Source: Amycolatopsis mongoliensis
Lineage (GTDB): Bacteria > Actinomycetota > Actinomycetes > Mycobacteriales > Pseudonocardiaceae
Direction of reading: 5' to 3'
NCBI RefSeq assembly: GCF_030285665.1
Contig: NZ_CP127295.1
Coordinates: forward strand, 4,774,001-4,838,000
DNA: 64,000 bases
Below are positions 51,364 through 60,585 of the stretch, one piece after another. Positions within the stretch are counted from its first letter, which is position 1, and each line of letters starts with the position of its first letter. The notes below the pieces were generated by a model. The model was not told the origin of the DNA, ran no database searches, and worked only from the letters and a program-made list of their open reading frames with translations. Position numbers and translations under genes: made by a program.

Positions 51364-53247
51364 TTAGCGGCACCGGTAGAGCGTGTCGGCGCCACCGATC
51401 CGCACCGGGCCGTCGCCCGGGGTGGATGCAGGCCGGCCGCCGTACGCGGCGGGGTCGACGGTCGTGCAGTGCTGCTCGATCCAGCGTTGGCGTTCGCCCT
51501 GGACGGCGCTGCGCTGCGGCATGCCCGGCACGGCGCCCGCGCCGCTCAGCACGTACCGCAGCTTGCCTTCGGCGAGCCAGCCGTCCAGCTGCGTGGTCGA
51601 CGGCGCGTTGTCGCGGCCGCCGAAGCCGCCCATGCCGATCACGGTCGCGTCCGAGTCGATGAGGAACGGCGCGACCGCGCTCGCCTCGGCGTTCACCGCG
51701 AGGGTGATCTCGGTGCCGTCGCGGCGGGCGTAGTCGAGGATGCGCCGTTGTTCGCTTGACAGTGTGGCGGTGCCGTCCCCGCCGCCGGCGAGCATCAGCC
51801 GGGGCTGCGGTCCCCGTCCGCCGCCCGACGGCGCCGGCATCGGCGAGGGCGCCGCGCCCGGGCCGGTGGCGGGGCCGGCGGCGGGCAGCGTCCCGGCCGA
51901 CGTGCTCTGCGCGGCGGCGTACGACCACACGGCGGGCGTGAGCAGCAGCGGCACCAGCGCGGCGACGAGCGCGCGTCGATGCGGCGCGACGACCAGCCAC
52001 GCGACCGCGGCGACGCCCGTGCCGGCCACCGCCCAGCGCGTCCAGCCGTAGAACGACGGGTCGCGCGAAGTCAGGACGAACGCCCAGGCCGCGGTCAGCG
52101 CGACGACCAGGGGGAGCAGCGTCCGCCGGTGCCGGCGCCACAGCAGCGCCAGTCCGGCGGCGGAGACCGCGGCGAGGGCGGGGGCCATCGCCGTCGTGTA
52201 GTACGGGTGCCAGATGCCGTCGGCGAAGCTGAAGACGACGGTCGTCACCAGCAGCCAGCCGCCCCAGAGCAGCCAGCCGGCGTCACGCCACCGGCGGCCG
52301 AGGACGACCAGGACGACGAGCGCCGGCGGCAGCAGCCACGAGATCTGGCCACCGACGAGATCGTTGAACATCCGGCCCGGCCCGGGGTCGCCGCCGAACG
52401 ACGACATGGTCTGCTGCCCGTTGCGCATGATCATCACGCCGCCGCCCTCGCCGTTGCCGGAGAGACGGCCGAAGCCGTTGTAGCCGAAGACGAGGTCCCA
52501 CGCCGAGCCGTCTTCACTGCCGCCCATGTACGGCTTGGCGCCGGGCCACCAGTCGTGGAGCGCGATCCACCAGAACGACGAGACGACCAGAACCCCGCCG
52601 GCGCCGAGGACGTCCAGCAGACGGCGCTTGAGCGGCCCGGTCGTCCCGGCGAGGTAGGCGAGGACGAGGGCGGGCACGACGATCCACGCCTGCAGCATCT
52701 TGGTCAGGAAGCCGCAGCCGACGAAGAAAGCGCACCACCACAGCCATTTCCGGCCGTCTTCGAGCGCGCGGGTGAGCGCGTACGCGGCGGCGACGAGGAA
52801 CAGGACGAGCAGCGTGTCGGGGTTGTTGTCGCGGTCGATGATCACGGTGACCGGCGTCAGCGCCAGGATCGTCGCGGCGAGGAGGGCGACGTTCTCCCCG
52901 GCCCACCGCCGGACGGTGCGGTGCAGCAGGAAGACCGCCGCGACGCCTTCGAGGACCTGCGGTAGCAGCAGCGCCCAGCCGTGGTAGCCGAAGATCAGGA
53001 CGGAGATCGCCTGCGGCCACAGGGCCATCGGCGGTTTGTCGACCGTGACGACGCCGTAGGGGTCGAAGGAACCGAAGAGGAAGTTCGTGAAGCCGCCGGT
53101 CATCGACTTGACGGCGGCCGAGTAGTAGGTGTTGCCGAGCTGGCCGTCGCCGATCTTCCAGGCGTAGAGCACGGCGGCGCCGAGGCAGACGAGCGGAAGC
53201 GCCCAGGAGCGGGTCTTCGGGGGTGCGGCGGTGATCATGCCCGCCAC
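51364..53247 (-). CDS. GT39-like membrane glycosyltransferase
   Basis: A 627-residue polytopic protein. The N-terminal part has the PMT/ArnT-type motif with DKPPMALWPQA and DRDNNPDTLLVLFL, then about ten membrane helices, a Pro/Ala/Gly-rich linker near 450 and a C-terminal soluble domain of about 130 residues (GGFGGRDNAPSTTQLDGWLA). Such enzymes transfer sugars from polyprenyl phosphate to proteins or glycolipids outside the membrane. GTG 53247 has GGAG close upstream; ATG 53238 is possible. First gene of a likely operon with the two-component system. Confidence 0.82.
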   Translation of the reverse strand: MAGMITAAPPKTRSWALPLVCLGAAVLYAWKIGDGQLGNTYYSAAVKSMTGGFTNFLFGSFDPYGVVTVDKPPMALWPQAISVLIFGYHGWALLLPQVLEGVAAVFLLHRTVRRWAGENVALLAATILALTPVTVIIDRDNNPDTLLVLFLVAAAYALTRALEDGRKWLWWCAFFVGCGFLTKMLQAWIVVPALVLAYLAGTTGPLKRRLLDVLGAGGVLVVSSFWWIALHDWWPGAKPYMGGSEDGSAWDLVFGYNGFGRLSGNGEGGGVMIMRNGQQTMSSFGGDPGPGRMFNDLVGGQISWLLPPALVVLVVLGRRWRDAGWLLWGGWLLVTTVVFSFADGIWHPYYTTAMAPALAAVSAAGLALLWRRHRRTLLPLVVALTAAWAFVLTSRDPSFYGWTRWAVAGTGVAAVAWLVVAPHRRALVAALVPLLLTPAVWSYAAAQSTSAGTLPAAGPATGPGAAPSPMPAPSGGGRGPQPRLMLAGGGDGTATLSSEQRRILDYARRDGTEITLAVNAEASAVAPFLIDSDATVIGMGGFGGRDNAPSTTQLDGWLAEGKLRYVLSGAGAVPGMPQRSAVQGERQRWIEQHCTTVDPAAYGGRPASTPGDGPVRIGGADTLYRCR

Positions 53248-53281
53248 CCAACTCCGGCCCGCGTTTCCCGGGCGTTTCCGG

Positions 53282-53707
53282 TCAGCTGTTGTCGTTCAGG
53301 AAGTCGTAGTCCTTGCACTCGCCGGCGTGGTACCGGTCGTCTTCTTTCCAGTACCGGCAGAACTTGAAGCCGACGCGGCTCTCGGGCAGGTTGTAGACAC
53401 CGCCGTCGGCCGCGCTCTTGGTGACGCAGTTGCCGTTGCCGCCGACGTGCATGCTGTAGAGGACGTAGCCGTCTTCCGGCGTTCCCTTGTAGACGTAGAT
53501 GATGACGCCGCGGCCGTCGGCGTCGGTGTCACAGATGTGAACGCGGTCGCCTTCCTCGGTGAAGACGCCTTCGCCGCTCCAGCCGGTCACGTCGCCGAAG
53601 GCGTCCCCGGTGTGCATGTGCTTCGTGTGGTCGGCGGCCGAGGCCGGCGACGCGAACGAGAGCACGGCGATCAGTGCCGCGGCGGCTACGCCGAGTACCT
53701 TTTTCAA
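53282..53707 (-). CDS. Small secreted protein, 141 aa
   Basis: A signal peptide (MKKVLGVAAAALIAVLSFAS, cleaved after PASA) precedes about 116 residues with four cysteines (HICDTD, GNCVTK, FKFCRYW, GECKDY), probably two disulfides. The protein is beta-rich and acidic. No family recognised. It lies downstream of cobN but has its own start and likely promoter in the 63-bp gap. Confidence 0.75.
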   Translation of the reverse strand: MKKVLGVAAAALIAVLSFASPASAADHTKHMHTGDAFGDVTGWSGEGVFTEEGDRVHICDTDADGRGVIIYVYKGTPEDGYVLYSMHVGGNGNCVTKSAADGGVYNLPESRVGFKFCRYWKEDDRYHAGECKDYDFLNDNS

Positions 53708-53770
53708 GTCTTCGTCCTTCCTGGGTGGGGAAGGGAAGCGTAGCCGTCGCGGCCTGCAGTTCGCTTGCAG

Positions 53771-56700
53771 TCACTCGGATTCGAGGTCGCCTTCCAACGA
53801 CAGGTACACCTCGCGCATGCGAGCCAGCAGCTCCGGGTCCGGCTCCTCCCACAGCCCGCGGTCCGCGGCCTCGTTCAGCCGTTCCACGATCCCCCGCAAA
53901 GCCCACGGATTGGCCTGCCGCAGGAACTCCTGGTTCACCTCGTCCAGCACGTACGACTCGGTCAGCTTCTCGTACATCCAGTCGCCGACGACCCCGGCCG
54001 TCGCGTCGAAGCCGAACAGGTAGTCCACCGTCGCCGCCAGCTCGAACGCGCCCTTGTAGCCGTGCCGCCGCATCGCCGCCAGCCAGCGCGGGTTCACCAC
54101 CCGCGCGCGGAACACCCGGGCCGTCTCCTCGCCCAGCGTCCGCGTGCGGACGGAGTCCGGTGAAGTGCTGTCGCCCACATAGGACGCCGGGGCCGTGCCC
54201 GTCAGGGCCCGGACCGTCGCGATCATCCCGCCGTGGTACTGGAAGTAGTCGTCCGAGTCCGCGATGTCGTGCTCGCGCGTGTCCGTGTTCTTCGCCGCCA
54301 CCACGATGCGCTTGTACGAGTTCTCCATGTCCTCGCGCGCCGGGCGCCCGTCCAGGTCGCGGCCGTACGCGAACCCGCCCCAGACCGCGTACACCTCCGC
54401 CAGGTCCTTGTCGTCGCGCCAGTTCCCGCTGTCCATCAGCGGCAGGAGGCCCGCGCCGTACGCGCCCGGCTTCGAGCCGAAGATCCGCGTCGTCGCCCGG
54501 CGGGTGTCCCCGTGAGCCGCCAGGTCGGCAGCCACGTGCGCGCGGACGTAGTTCTCCGAATCCGGTTCGTCCAAGCCGGCCACCAGCCGCACCGCGTCGT
54601 CGAGCATCGTGATCACGTGCGGGAACGCGTCGCGGAAGAAGCCGCTGATCCGGATCGTGACGTCGATGCGCGGCCGGCCCAGTTCGGCCGGCGGGATCGC
54701 CTCGATGCCCGTCACCCGGCGGGAAGCCTCGTCCCATACCGGCTGGACGCCCAGCAGCGCCAGGACTTCCGCGGCGTCGTCGCCGGACGTCCGCATCGCC
54801 GACGTCCCCCACACCGACAGCCCGACCGACCGCGGCCAGTCCCCGTTGTCCTCCCGGTAGCGGCGGAGCAACGAGTCCGCCAGCGCCTGCCCGGTCTCCC
54901 AGGCCAGCCGGCTCGGGATCGCCTTCGGGTCGACCGTGTAGAAGTTCCGCCCGGTCGGCAGCACGTTGACCAGCCCGCGCAACGGCGACCCGCTCGGGCC
55001 GGCGGGGATGTAGCCGCCGTCGAGGGCGTGCACCACGGCGTCGAGCTCGCCGGTAGTCCCCGCCAGCCGGGGCACGATCTCCTCCGCCGCGAACGAAAGA
55101 ACCCGCGCGACCTGCGGGTCCGGCGCCACCGAAGCCACCGCCGTGGCGTCCCAGGCGCGCATCTCCATCGTCTGCACCAGCTCGCGCGCCGTCTTCTCGA
55201 CCGCGTCCACTTCGGACATCGGCGCGTCTTCCTTGAGCCCCAGTGCCGACCGCAGTCCCGGCACCGCACCCTGCTTGCCACCCCACATCTGGGACGCCCG
55301 CAGCATCGCCAGCACCAGGTTGACGCGGGCCTCGCCGGTCGGCGCCGCGCCCAGGACGTGCAGCCCGTCGCGGATCTGGGCGTCCTTGACCTCGCACAGC
55401 CAGCCGTCGATGTGCAGCAGGAAGTCGTCGAACTCCGCGTCGTGCGGCCGTTCGTCGATGCCGAGGTCGTGGTCCAGCTTCGCGGCCTGGATGAGCGTCC
55501 AGATCTGGGCGCGGATCGCGGGCAGCTTCGCCGGGTCCATCGCCGCGATGTTCGCGTGCTCGTCGAGCAGCTGCTCCAGCCGCGCCATGTCACCGTAGGA
55601 CTCCGCGCGCGCCATCGGCGGGATCAGGTGGTCGACGATCGTCGCGTGCGCCCGCCGCTTCGCCTGCGCGCCCTCGCCCGGGTCGTTGATGAGGAACGGG
55701 TACACCAGCGGCAGGTTCCCGAGCACGGCGTCCGGCGCGCACGACGCCGAGAGCCCGGCCGTCTTGCCCGGCAGCCACTCCAGCGACCCGTGCTTGCCCA
55801 GGTGGACCACGGCGTGTGCGCCGAACTCCTCCTCCAGCCAGCGGTACGCGGCCAGGTAGTGGTGGCTCGGCGGCAGGTCCGGGTTGTGGTAGATCGCGAC
55901 GGGGTTCTCGCCGAACCCGCGCGGCGGCTGGATCATGATGATGACGTTGCCGCTCTGCAGCGACGCCAGCACGATGTCCCCGTTGTCGACGTACAGCTCA
56001 CCGGGGGCCGGGCCCCAGTGCTCCTCCATGGCGTCGCGCAGTTCCGCGGGCAGCGCGGCGAACCACTCGCGGTAGCGGGACGCGGGGACCCGGATCGGGT
56101 TCCCGGCCAGCTGCTCCTCCGTCAGCCACTCCGGGTCCTGACCGCCCGCGGCGATCAGCGCGTGGATGAGCACATCTCCATCAGGCTGCACAGTGCCGTC
56201 GGGCTGGTATGTGCCGGTCGGGTCGACGCCCGGGAACGCGTCCGCACCCAGGTCGTAGCCCAGCGCGCGCATCCGCCGCAGCAGCTCGATCGCCGACGCG
56301 GGTGTGTCCAGCCCGACCGCGTTGCCGACGCGAGAGTGCTTCGTCGGGTACGCGGACAGCATCAGCGCGATGCGCCGCTCGGCTGCCGGGGTGTGCCGCA
56401 GGCGAGCGTGCGCGAGCGCGATCTTCGCGACGCGGGAAGCGCGTTCGGTGTCCGGCACGTACCGGGGGAGGCCGTCGGCGTCCAGCTCCTTGAACGAGAA
56501 CGGCACCGTGATCAGCCGCCCGTCGAACTCCGGGACGGCCATCTGGTTCCCGGCGTCGAGCGGCGACAGGCCGTCGTCACTGGCGGCCCACGTCTCGCGG
56601 TCGCTGGTCAGGCAGAGCGCCTGCAGGATCGGGACGTCGAGGGCGGCCATCTCGGCGACGTCCCACGCCTCGTCGTCACCCCCGGCCCCCACCTCGGACG

Positions 56701-57352
56701 GCCGCGTGCCGCCCGCCGCGAGCACCGTGACGAGCAGGGCGTCGACCTTGCCCAGCTCGGCCATCATCTCGGGCTCGCGCGTACGCAGCGAAGCGGTGTA
56801 GATCGGCAACGCGCGCCCGCCCGCGGCTTCGATCTGGTCGGCGAGCGTGTGGACGAAGTTCGTGTTCCCGGACAGGTGGTGCGCCCGGTAGTACAGGATC
56901 CCGATGACCGGGCCCTCGGCCTTCGCGGGACGCTCGAGCACGCCCCACGTGGGCTGTTCCGCGGGCGGCTCGAAGCCGTCGCCGGTGAGCAGGAGCGTGT
57001 CGGAGAGGAACCGGTGCAGCTGGGTGAGGTTCGCCGGGCCGCCCTGCGCGAGGTAGGCGTGGGCTTCGGCGGCGATGCCGGCCGGGACGGTCGAGAGCTT
57101 CATCAGCTCGGCGTCCGGCGTCTGCTCCCCGCCCAGGACGACGACGTGCGCGCCCGACGCCAGCAGCGTGTCCAGGCCCTCCTGCCAGGTCCGCGGGGTG
57201 CCGAGGATGCGGACGACCACGATGCGCACACCGTCGAGCAGGCCCGGCAGCCCGGCGACGTCGAGCCGCGCGGGGTTGCCGAGGCGCCATGCGCCCTCGG
57301 CCGAACGGGCGCTGAGCAGGTCGGTGTCCGAAGTGGACAGAAGCAGGATCAC
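53771..57352 (-). CDS. cobN: Aerobic cobaltochelatase subunit CobN
   Basis: A 1193-residue protein, the large subunit that inserts cobalt into hydrogenobyrinic acid a,c-diamide with CobS and CobT, using ATP. Recognisable stretches include NTNFVHTLADQIEAAGGRAL, HLGKHGSLEWLPGKTAGLSA, GNLPLVYPFLINDPGEG and DVTIRISGFFRDAFPHVITM near the C-terminus. Length fits CobN. GTG 57352 has GAGGAGG about 7 nt upstream; the frame extends further but into the riboswitch. A cobalamin riboswitch precedes it. cobS and cobT are not in the window. Confidence 0.93.
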   Translation of the reverse strand: MILLLSTSDTDLLSARSAEGAWRLGNPARLDVAGLPGLLDGVRIVVVRILGTPRTWQEGLDTLLASGAHVVVLGGEQTPDAELMKLSTVPAGIAAEAHAYLAQGGPANLTQLHRFLSDTLLLTGDGFEPPAEQPTWGVLERPAKAEGPVIGILYYRAHHLSGNTNFVHTLADQIEAAGGRALPIYTASLRTREPEMMAELGKVDALLVTVLAAGGTRPSEVGAGGDDEAWDVAEMAALDVPILQALCLTSDRETWAASDDGLSPLDAGNQMAVPEFDGRLITVPFSFKELDADGLPRYVPDTERASRVAKIALAHARLRHTPAAERRIALMLSAYPTKHSRVGNAVGLDTPASAIELLRRMRALGYDLGADAFPGVDPTGTYQPDGTVQPDGDVLIHALIAAGGQDPEWLTEEQLAGNPIRVPASRYREWFAALPAELRDAMEEHWGPAPGELYVDNGDIVLASLQSGNVIIMIQPPRGFGENPVAIYHNPDLPPSHHYLAAYRWLEEEFGAHAVVHLGKHGSLEWLPGKTAGLSASCAPDAVLGNLPLVYPFLINDPGEGAQAKRRAHATIVDHLIPPMARAESYGDMARLEQLLDEHANIAAMDPAKLPAIRAQIWTLIQAAKLDHDLGIDERPHDAEFDDFLLHIDGWLCEVKDAQIRDGLHVLGAAPTGEARVNLVLAMLRASQMWGGKQGAVPGLRSALGLKEDAPMSEVDAVEKTARELVQTMEMRAWDATAVASVAPDPQVARVLSFAAEEIVPRLAGTTGELDAVVHALDGGYIPAGPSGSPLRGLVNVLPTGRNFYTVDPKAIPSRLAWETGQALADSLLRRYREDNGDWPRSVGLSVWGTSAMRTSGDDAAEVLALLGVQPVWDEASRRVTGIEAIPPAELGRPRIDVTIRISGFFRDAFPHVITMLDDAVRLVAGLDEPDSENYVRAHVAADLAAHGDTRRATTRIFGSKPGAYGAGLLPLMDSGNWRDDKDLAEVYAVWGGFAYGRDLDGRPAREDMENSYKRIVVAAKNTDTREHDIADSDDYFQYHGGMIATVRALTGTAPASYVGDSTSPDSVRTRTLGEETARVFRARVVNPRWLAAMRRHGYKGAFELAATVDYLFGFDATAGVVGDWMYEKLTESYVLDEVNQEFLRQANPWALRGIVERLNEAADRGLWEEPDPELLARMREVYLSLEGDLESE

Positions 57353-57394
57353 GAGGTTCCTCCTCGGGGTCCGCGCCCCGGGTAGACGGGCGCG

Positions 57395-57530
57395 CCGGCC
57401 GGAGTTCCTGGCTCCCGGAGACCCGCCGACGCACTCCCTCCCGCGGAGGCGGCATCGACCCAGTCTCCGGTGACAGTGGCGGGACCGCCCCGGACTCTCA
57501 CCGGGTTCCTCCACCTGCCGACGCGTGGGT
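57395..57530 (-). promoter_or_regulatory. Cobalamin riboswitch upstream of cobN
   Basis: On the minus strand the region contains the conserved blocks GGTGAGAGTCCGGGGCGG, CCCGCCACTGT and the B12-box-like GGGAGCCAGGAACTCC (about 57400-57415), in the order of the cobalamin aptamer. It ends about 45 nt before the cobN start, leaving room for the ribosome site to be masked. Ends are approximate. Confidence 0.85.
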
Positions 57531-57603
57531 ATCGGCTCCACTCTCCGGTGCCGGTCGAGGTGCGTCAAGGTGACGTTGACCGGGCGCTCGGTAACCTGGC
57601 GGC

Positions 57604-58332
57604 TTGGAAGCCTTCCTCCGCGACTTCGCCGCCGCCCAGTCCAGCCGCCAGCGCTACCGCCGGGCGACCGCCGACGAGCTGGCGGCCGCCGAAGCCGGGT
57701 TCGCCGCGTTCCTCGACCGGGCCCCGCACCACCTCGGCGAGCTGGGGTTCTCGGTGCGGGACGGCTCGCTCGCCGTCCAGGAGCCCGGCTCCGAGCGGGC
57801 CTGGGGCCTGTACGTCATCGACCGCTCGGCGCCGCCGTCGCTGGTGGTCGAGGCGCCGCACGCTTCTTCCGACCTGCGCACCGAACTGATCGGCCTCGAG
57901 CTCTTCCGGCGAACCCCGGGCGCGATCCTCGCGGTCGGCGGCGCGCACCGCCGCCGGGAGGATCCCGCGCACGACACCGGGACCGTCTTCCACGTCGTCA
58001 CCACGCTGCTGGCCCGGCGCGGCCTGCCCCAGGTCCAGCTGCACGGCTTCAACGACACCACGCTCAGCTCGGCGGACGTCGTGCTCTCCGCCGGGGCCGC
58101 CGAAGCCGGGGACGCCGTCCGCCGCGCGGCCGACCGGCTCGCCGCCGCCGGGTTCCGCGTCTGCCGGGCCTGGGACGAGCCGTGCCGGGGCCTGGCCGGC
58201 ACCACGAACGTGCAGGGCCGGGCCGCCGGGGGCAGTCCGTTCCTGCACGTCGAACTGAACCGGACCGTCCGGGAGGACCGCCGCGACGAGGTCGTCCGTG
58301 CGCTCGCCGAGGCGGACCTCGCCAAGCCCTAG
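57604..58332 (+). CDS. Uncharacterised protein, possibly a metallopeptidase-like hydrolase
   Basis: A 242-residue soluble protein. The stretch VVEAPHASSDLRTELIGLEL and the later LPQVQLHGFND give His/Glu and His positions reminiscent of zinc carboxypeptidase or poly-gamma-glutamate hydrolase folds, but this is only a resemblance. The start TTG 57604 is uncertain. It is divergent from cobN and outside the riboswitch. Its stop overlaps that of the convergent XRE gene. Confidence 0.55.
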   Translation: MEAFLRDFAAAQSSRQRYRRATADELAAAEAGFAAFLDRAPHHLGELGFSVRDGSLAVQEPGSERAWGLYVIDRSAPPSLVVEAPHASSDLRTELIGLELFRRTPGAILAVGGAHRRREDPAHDTGTVFHVVTTLLARRGLPQVQLHGFNDTTLSSADVVLSAGAAEAGDAVRRAADRLAAAGFRVCRAWDEPCRGLAGTTNVQGRAAGGSPFLHVELNRTVREDRRDEVVRALAEADLAKP

Positions 58333-58562
58333 GCGGACTGTTCTCCCAGGCGGGGGAAGGGTTTCGTGGAGAACAGGACCTCCAGCGGGACCTCGAAGAA
58401 CTCCGCGATCCGCAGGGCCACGAACAAGCTCGGGCTGTACTCGCCGCGCTCCAGGTAGCCGATCGTCTGGTAGTGCACGCCCAGCGCCTCCGCCAGCTGG
58501 CGTCGCGAGATCGACCGCTCCGCGCGCAGCATCGCGATCCGGTTGTAGACGACCTCACTCAT
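58329..58562 (-). CDS. XRE-family DNA-binding regulator
   Basis: A 77-residue protein that is almost all helix-turn-helix: RNRIAMLRAERSISRRQLA-type opening (here YNRIAMLRAERSISRRQLAE) and VHYQTIGYLERGEYSPSLFV, then FFEVPLEVLF. Such short regulators often accompany ABC-2 exporters. It begins 2 nt after the permease stop, the last gene of the ABC operon, and is the obvious candidate to bind the palindrome in front of that operon. Confidence 0.85.
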   Translation of the reverse strand: MSEVVYNRIAMLRAERSISRRQLAEALGVHYQTIGYLERGEYSPSLFVALRIAEFFEVPLEVLFSTKPFPRLGEQSA

Positions 58563-58564
58563 GA

Positions 58565-59416
58565 CTACCCCACACGCTGCATGGCCTTCTCCCGCCGTTC
58601 GGCCACCGACGAACCCGCTTCCCGCCGCGCCATGCGGCGGAGCAGCGCCGGGGCCAGGGCCAATCCGATCACGGACCACGCGACGAGCACGGCCAGGGTC
58701 GGCAACGGCCGCCACGACCGGCCGATCTCGACGACCACCGCGCTGTCGGGCAGCAGCGCCGAGCGCATCCCGAGACCCAGCCAGTACATCGGGAAAACCT
58801 GGGCGATGTCCTGCACCCACTCCGCCAGCGCGGTGATCGGGTAGAAGATCCCCGAGATCGCGCCCAGGCCCATGATCGGCAGCGTGATCAGCGCGATGGA
58901 CCGCGGGCTGTTGGTGAGCGAGCCCAGCGCGGCCCCGAGCGGCAGGGTGGCGACCAGCCCGAGCGCCAGCACCCACAGCAGGTGCAGGTACGACCAGACG
59001 CCGTCCGGGGCCAGCGAATCGAACAGGAACAGGCACGGGACCAGGACCAGCAGGATGCCGGTGACCTGCGCCATCGCCACCGCCGTCGTCTTCCCGACCA
59101 GGTAGCCGAGCATGCCGTTCGGCGTCGCCTTCGCGCGCAGCAGCGTGCCGTCCTCGCGGTCGATGGCGAGGTAGCCCGCGGTGCTGTTCAGGCCGTTGAA
59201 CACGATCCCGGCGCCGAGCACGCCGGGCACGGTGGCCGCGCCGAGCGAGAACCCGGTGCCGGGCAGGGTCGCGTTCCGCATGAAGAACAGCGTGCCGAGG
59301 AAGAGCGCGACGAAGACCAGCTGCCCGACGACGTCGTCGCGGTTGGTCCACGTCTGCTTGAACTCGATCCAGCCGCGGGCCACCCCGGTCCGCAGCGCGG
59401 CGGTCCTGGCGTTCAT
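58565..59416 (-). CDS. ABC-2 type transporter permease
   Basis: A 283-residue membrane protein with about six hydrophobic segments in the ABC-2 pattern (GQLVFVALFLGTLFFM, TGILLVLVPCLFLF, LPIMGLGAISGIFYPITAL). The last is the typical ABC-2 signature region. Its ATG overlaps the ATPase stop by 4 bp. The substrate is unknown; relatives export drugs, lipids or glycans. Confidence 0.88.
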   Translation of the reverse strand: MNARTAALRTGVARGWIEFKQTWTNRDDVVGQLVFVALFLGTLFFMRNATLPGTGFSLGAATVPGVLGAGIVFNGLNSTAGYLAIDREDGTLLRAKATPNGMLGYLVGKTTAVAMAQVTGILLVLVPCLFLFDSLAPDGVWSYLHLLWVLALGLVATLPLGAALGSLTNSPRSIALITLPIMGLGAISGIFYPITALAEWVQDIAQVFPMYWLGLGMRSALLPDSAVVVEIGRSWRPLPTLAVLVAWSVIGLALAPALLRRMARREAGSSVAERREKAMQRVG

Positions 59417-60339
59417 CGCGCACCCGCTTCCTGGAGGCCGAGCTCCGTCTCGCCGCCGGCTTCGGCGCGGTGGACCAGCGTCATGTAGGTGTCCTCGAGC
59501 GACGCCCGCCGGACCTCGAGGTCCGCGACGGCTTCGCCGTGCTGCTTGAACAGGTCGTACACGTACTTCGTCGCTTCGGTCGTCGCGTGGACGAAGCGCT
59601 GGCCGCCGACCGTCCAGCGGACCTCGGCCTCGCCGGAGATCTGCCGGGACAGCGCGTCGGCCGAGCCGTCGGCGATGATGCGCCCGCCGTTGAGGATGAG
59701 GATCCGGTCGGCCAGCTTCTCGGCCTCGTCGAGGTCGTGCGTGGTGAGCAGGATCGTGGTGTCGAGCTCGTCGGACAGCCGGTGCACCAGGTCGTGGAAC
59801 TCGCGGCGCGCCTCCGGGTCGAAGCCCGCGGTCGGCTCGTCGAGGAACAGCAGCTCGGGGCGCCCGACGATGCCGATCGCGACGTCGAGCCGCCGGCGCT
59901 GGCCACCCGAGAGGTTCTTGATCTTCTTCTGCGCGTGCTCGGTGAGCCCGACGGCCGCGATCAGCTCGTCGGCGTCCCACGGCCGCGGCTGCGCCTGCGT
60001 CGAGTAGGGCGCGTAGTACCGGCCGAGGTGCGCGAGCAGCTCCCGCACGCGCCACTTCCCGTGGTCGCGCCAGGACTGGAGCACGACCCCGAGTCGCGCC
60101 CGCCAGTCCTCGCCGCCGTGCGCCGGGTCGGCCCCCAGCACGCTCACTTCGCCCGCCGACCGCATCCGGAAGCCCTCGAGGATCTCGATCGTCGTCGTCT
60201 TGCCCGCGCCGTTCGGCCCGAGCAGGCACACGACCTCGCCCCGGTGGGCCTGGAACTCGACGCCGTGGAGCACGTCGTTCGTGCCGTAGCGCATCCGCAG
60301 CCCGCGCACGCGGACCACGGGGACTGCTGGATCTCTCAT
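59413..60339 (-). CDS. ABC transporter ATP-binding protein
   Basis: A 308-residue ATPase with Walker A GPNGAGKTT, signature LSGGQRRRLD, Walker B LLFLDEPTAGFD and H-loop TTHDLDEAEKLADR, all intact, plus the C-terminal DrrA-type extension. It energises the following permease. ATG 60339 is preferred; an upstream start at 60381 would lie in the palindrome. First gene of an operon ATPase-permease-XRE regulator. Confidence 0.92.
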   Translation of the reverse strand: MRDPAVPVVRVRGLRMRYGTNDVLHGVEFQAHRGEVVCLLGPNGAGKTTTIEILEGFRMRSAGEVSVLGADPAHGGEDWRARLGVVLQSWRDHGKWRVRELLAHLGRYYAPYSTQAQPRPWDADELIAAVGLTEHAQKKIKNLSGGQRRRLDVAIGIVGRPELLFLDEPTAGFDPEARREFHDLVHRLSDELDTTILLTTHDLDEAEKLADRILILNGGRIIADGSADALSRQISGEAEVRWTVGGQRFVHATTEATKYVYDLFKQHGEAVADLEVRRASLEDTYMTLVHRAEAGGETELGLQEAGAR

Positions 60340-60363
60340 GTGCCAACCCCCATCGGACTGATG

Positions 60364-60397
60364 TGATCGAATGTAGCACACCTACTACATTCGATCA
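60364..60397. promoter_or_regulatory. Perfect palindrome, likely operator of the ABC operon
   Basis: Arms TGATCGAATGTAG (60364-60376) and CTACATTCGATCA (60385-60397) are exact complements around an 8-bp centre. It lies 24 bp before the ATPase start, within its promoter. The AT-rich arms stand out in this DNA. The XRE protein encoded in the same operon is the natural ligand (inference). Confidence 0.7.
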
Positions 60398-60441
60398 GAC
60401 TCCTGCTGTGATGAAGATGGGGCGTGTGCGGCCGGAGACGA

Positions 60442-60490
60442 CGTGAATGACTCATTTACGTCGTCTGGTGACAGGAATGAGTCATTCACG
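60442..60490. repeat. Long intergenic inverted repeat
   Basis: CGTGAATGACTCATT at 60442-60456 and AATGAGTCATTCACG at 60476-60490 are exact complements with a 19-bp spacer. It lies in the gap between divergent genes. It may be a dispersed intergenic palindrome or a second operator. Confidence 0.65.
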
Positions 60491-60585
60491 ACGCCTGGGT
60501 CGCCGCCCTCCGCGACCAGGACACATTCGTTCGAGAAACTTCGCCGAACCGGGAACTTGACCCGCGGTCATCCGGTTCGCCGGGC

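Noticed and set aside
54233..57385. 1050-codon open frame on the plus strand
   Set aside because: It is exactly antisense to cobN, rich in Arg/Val/Gln shadow patterns, and matches no family; the minus-strand product is clearly CobN.
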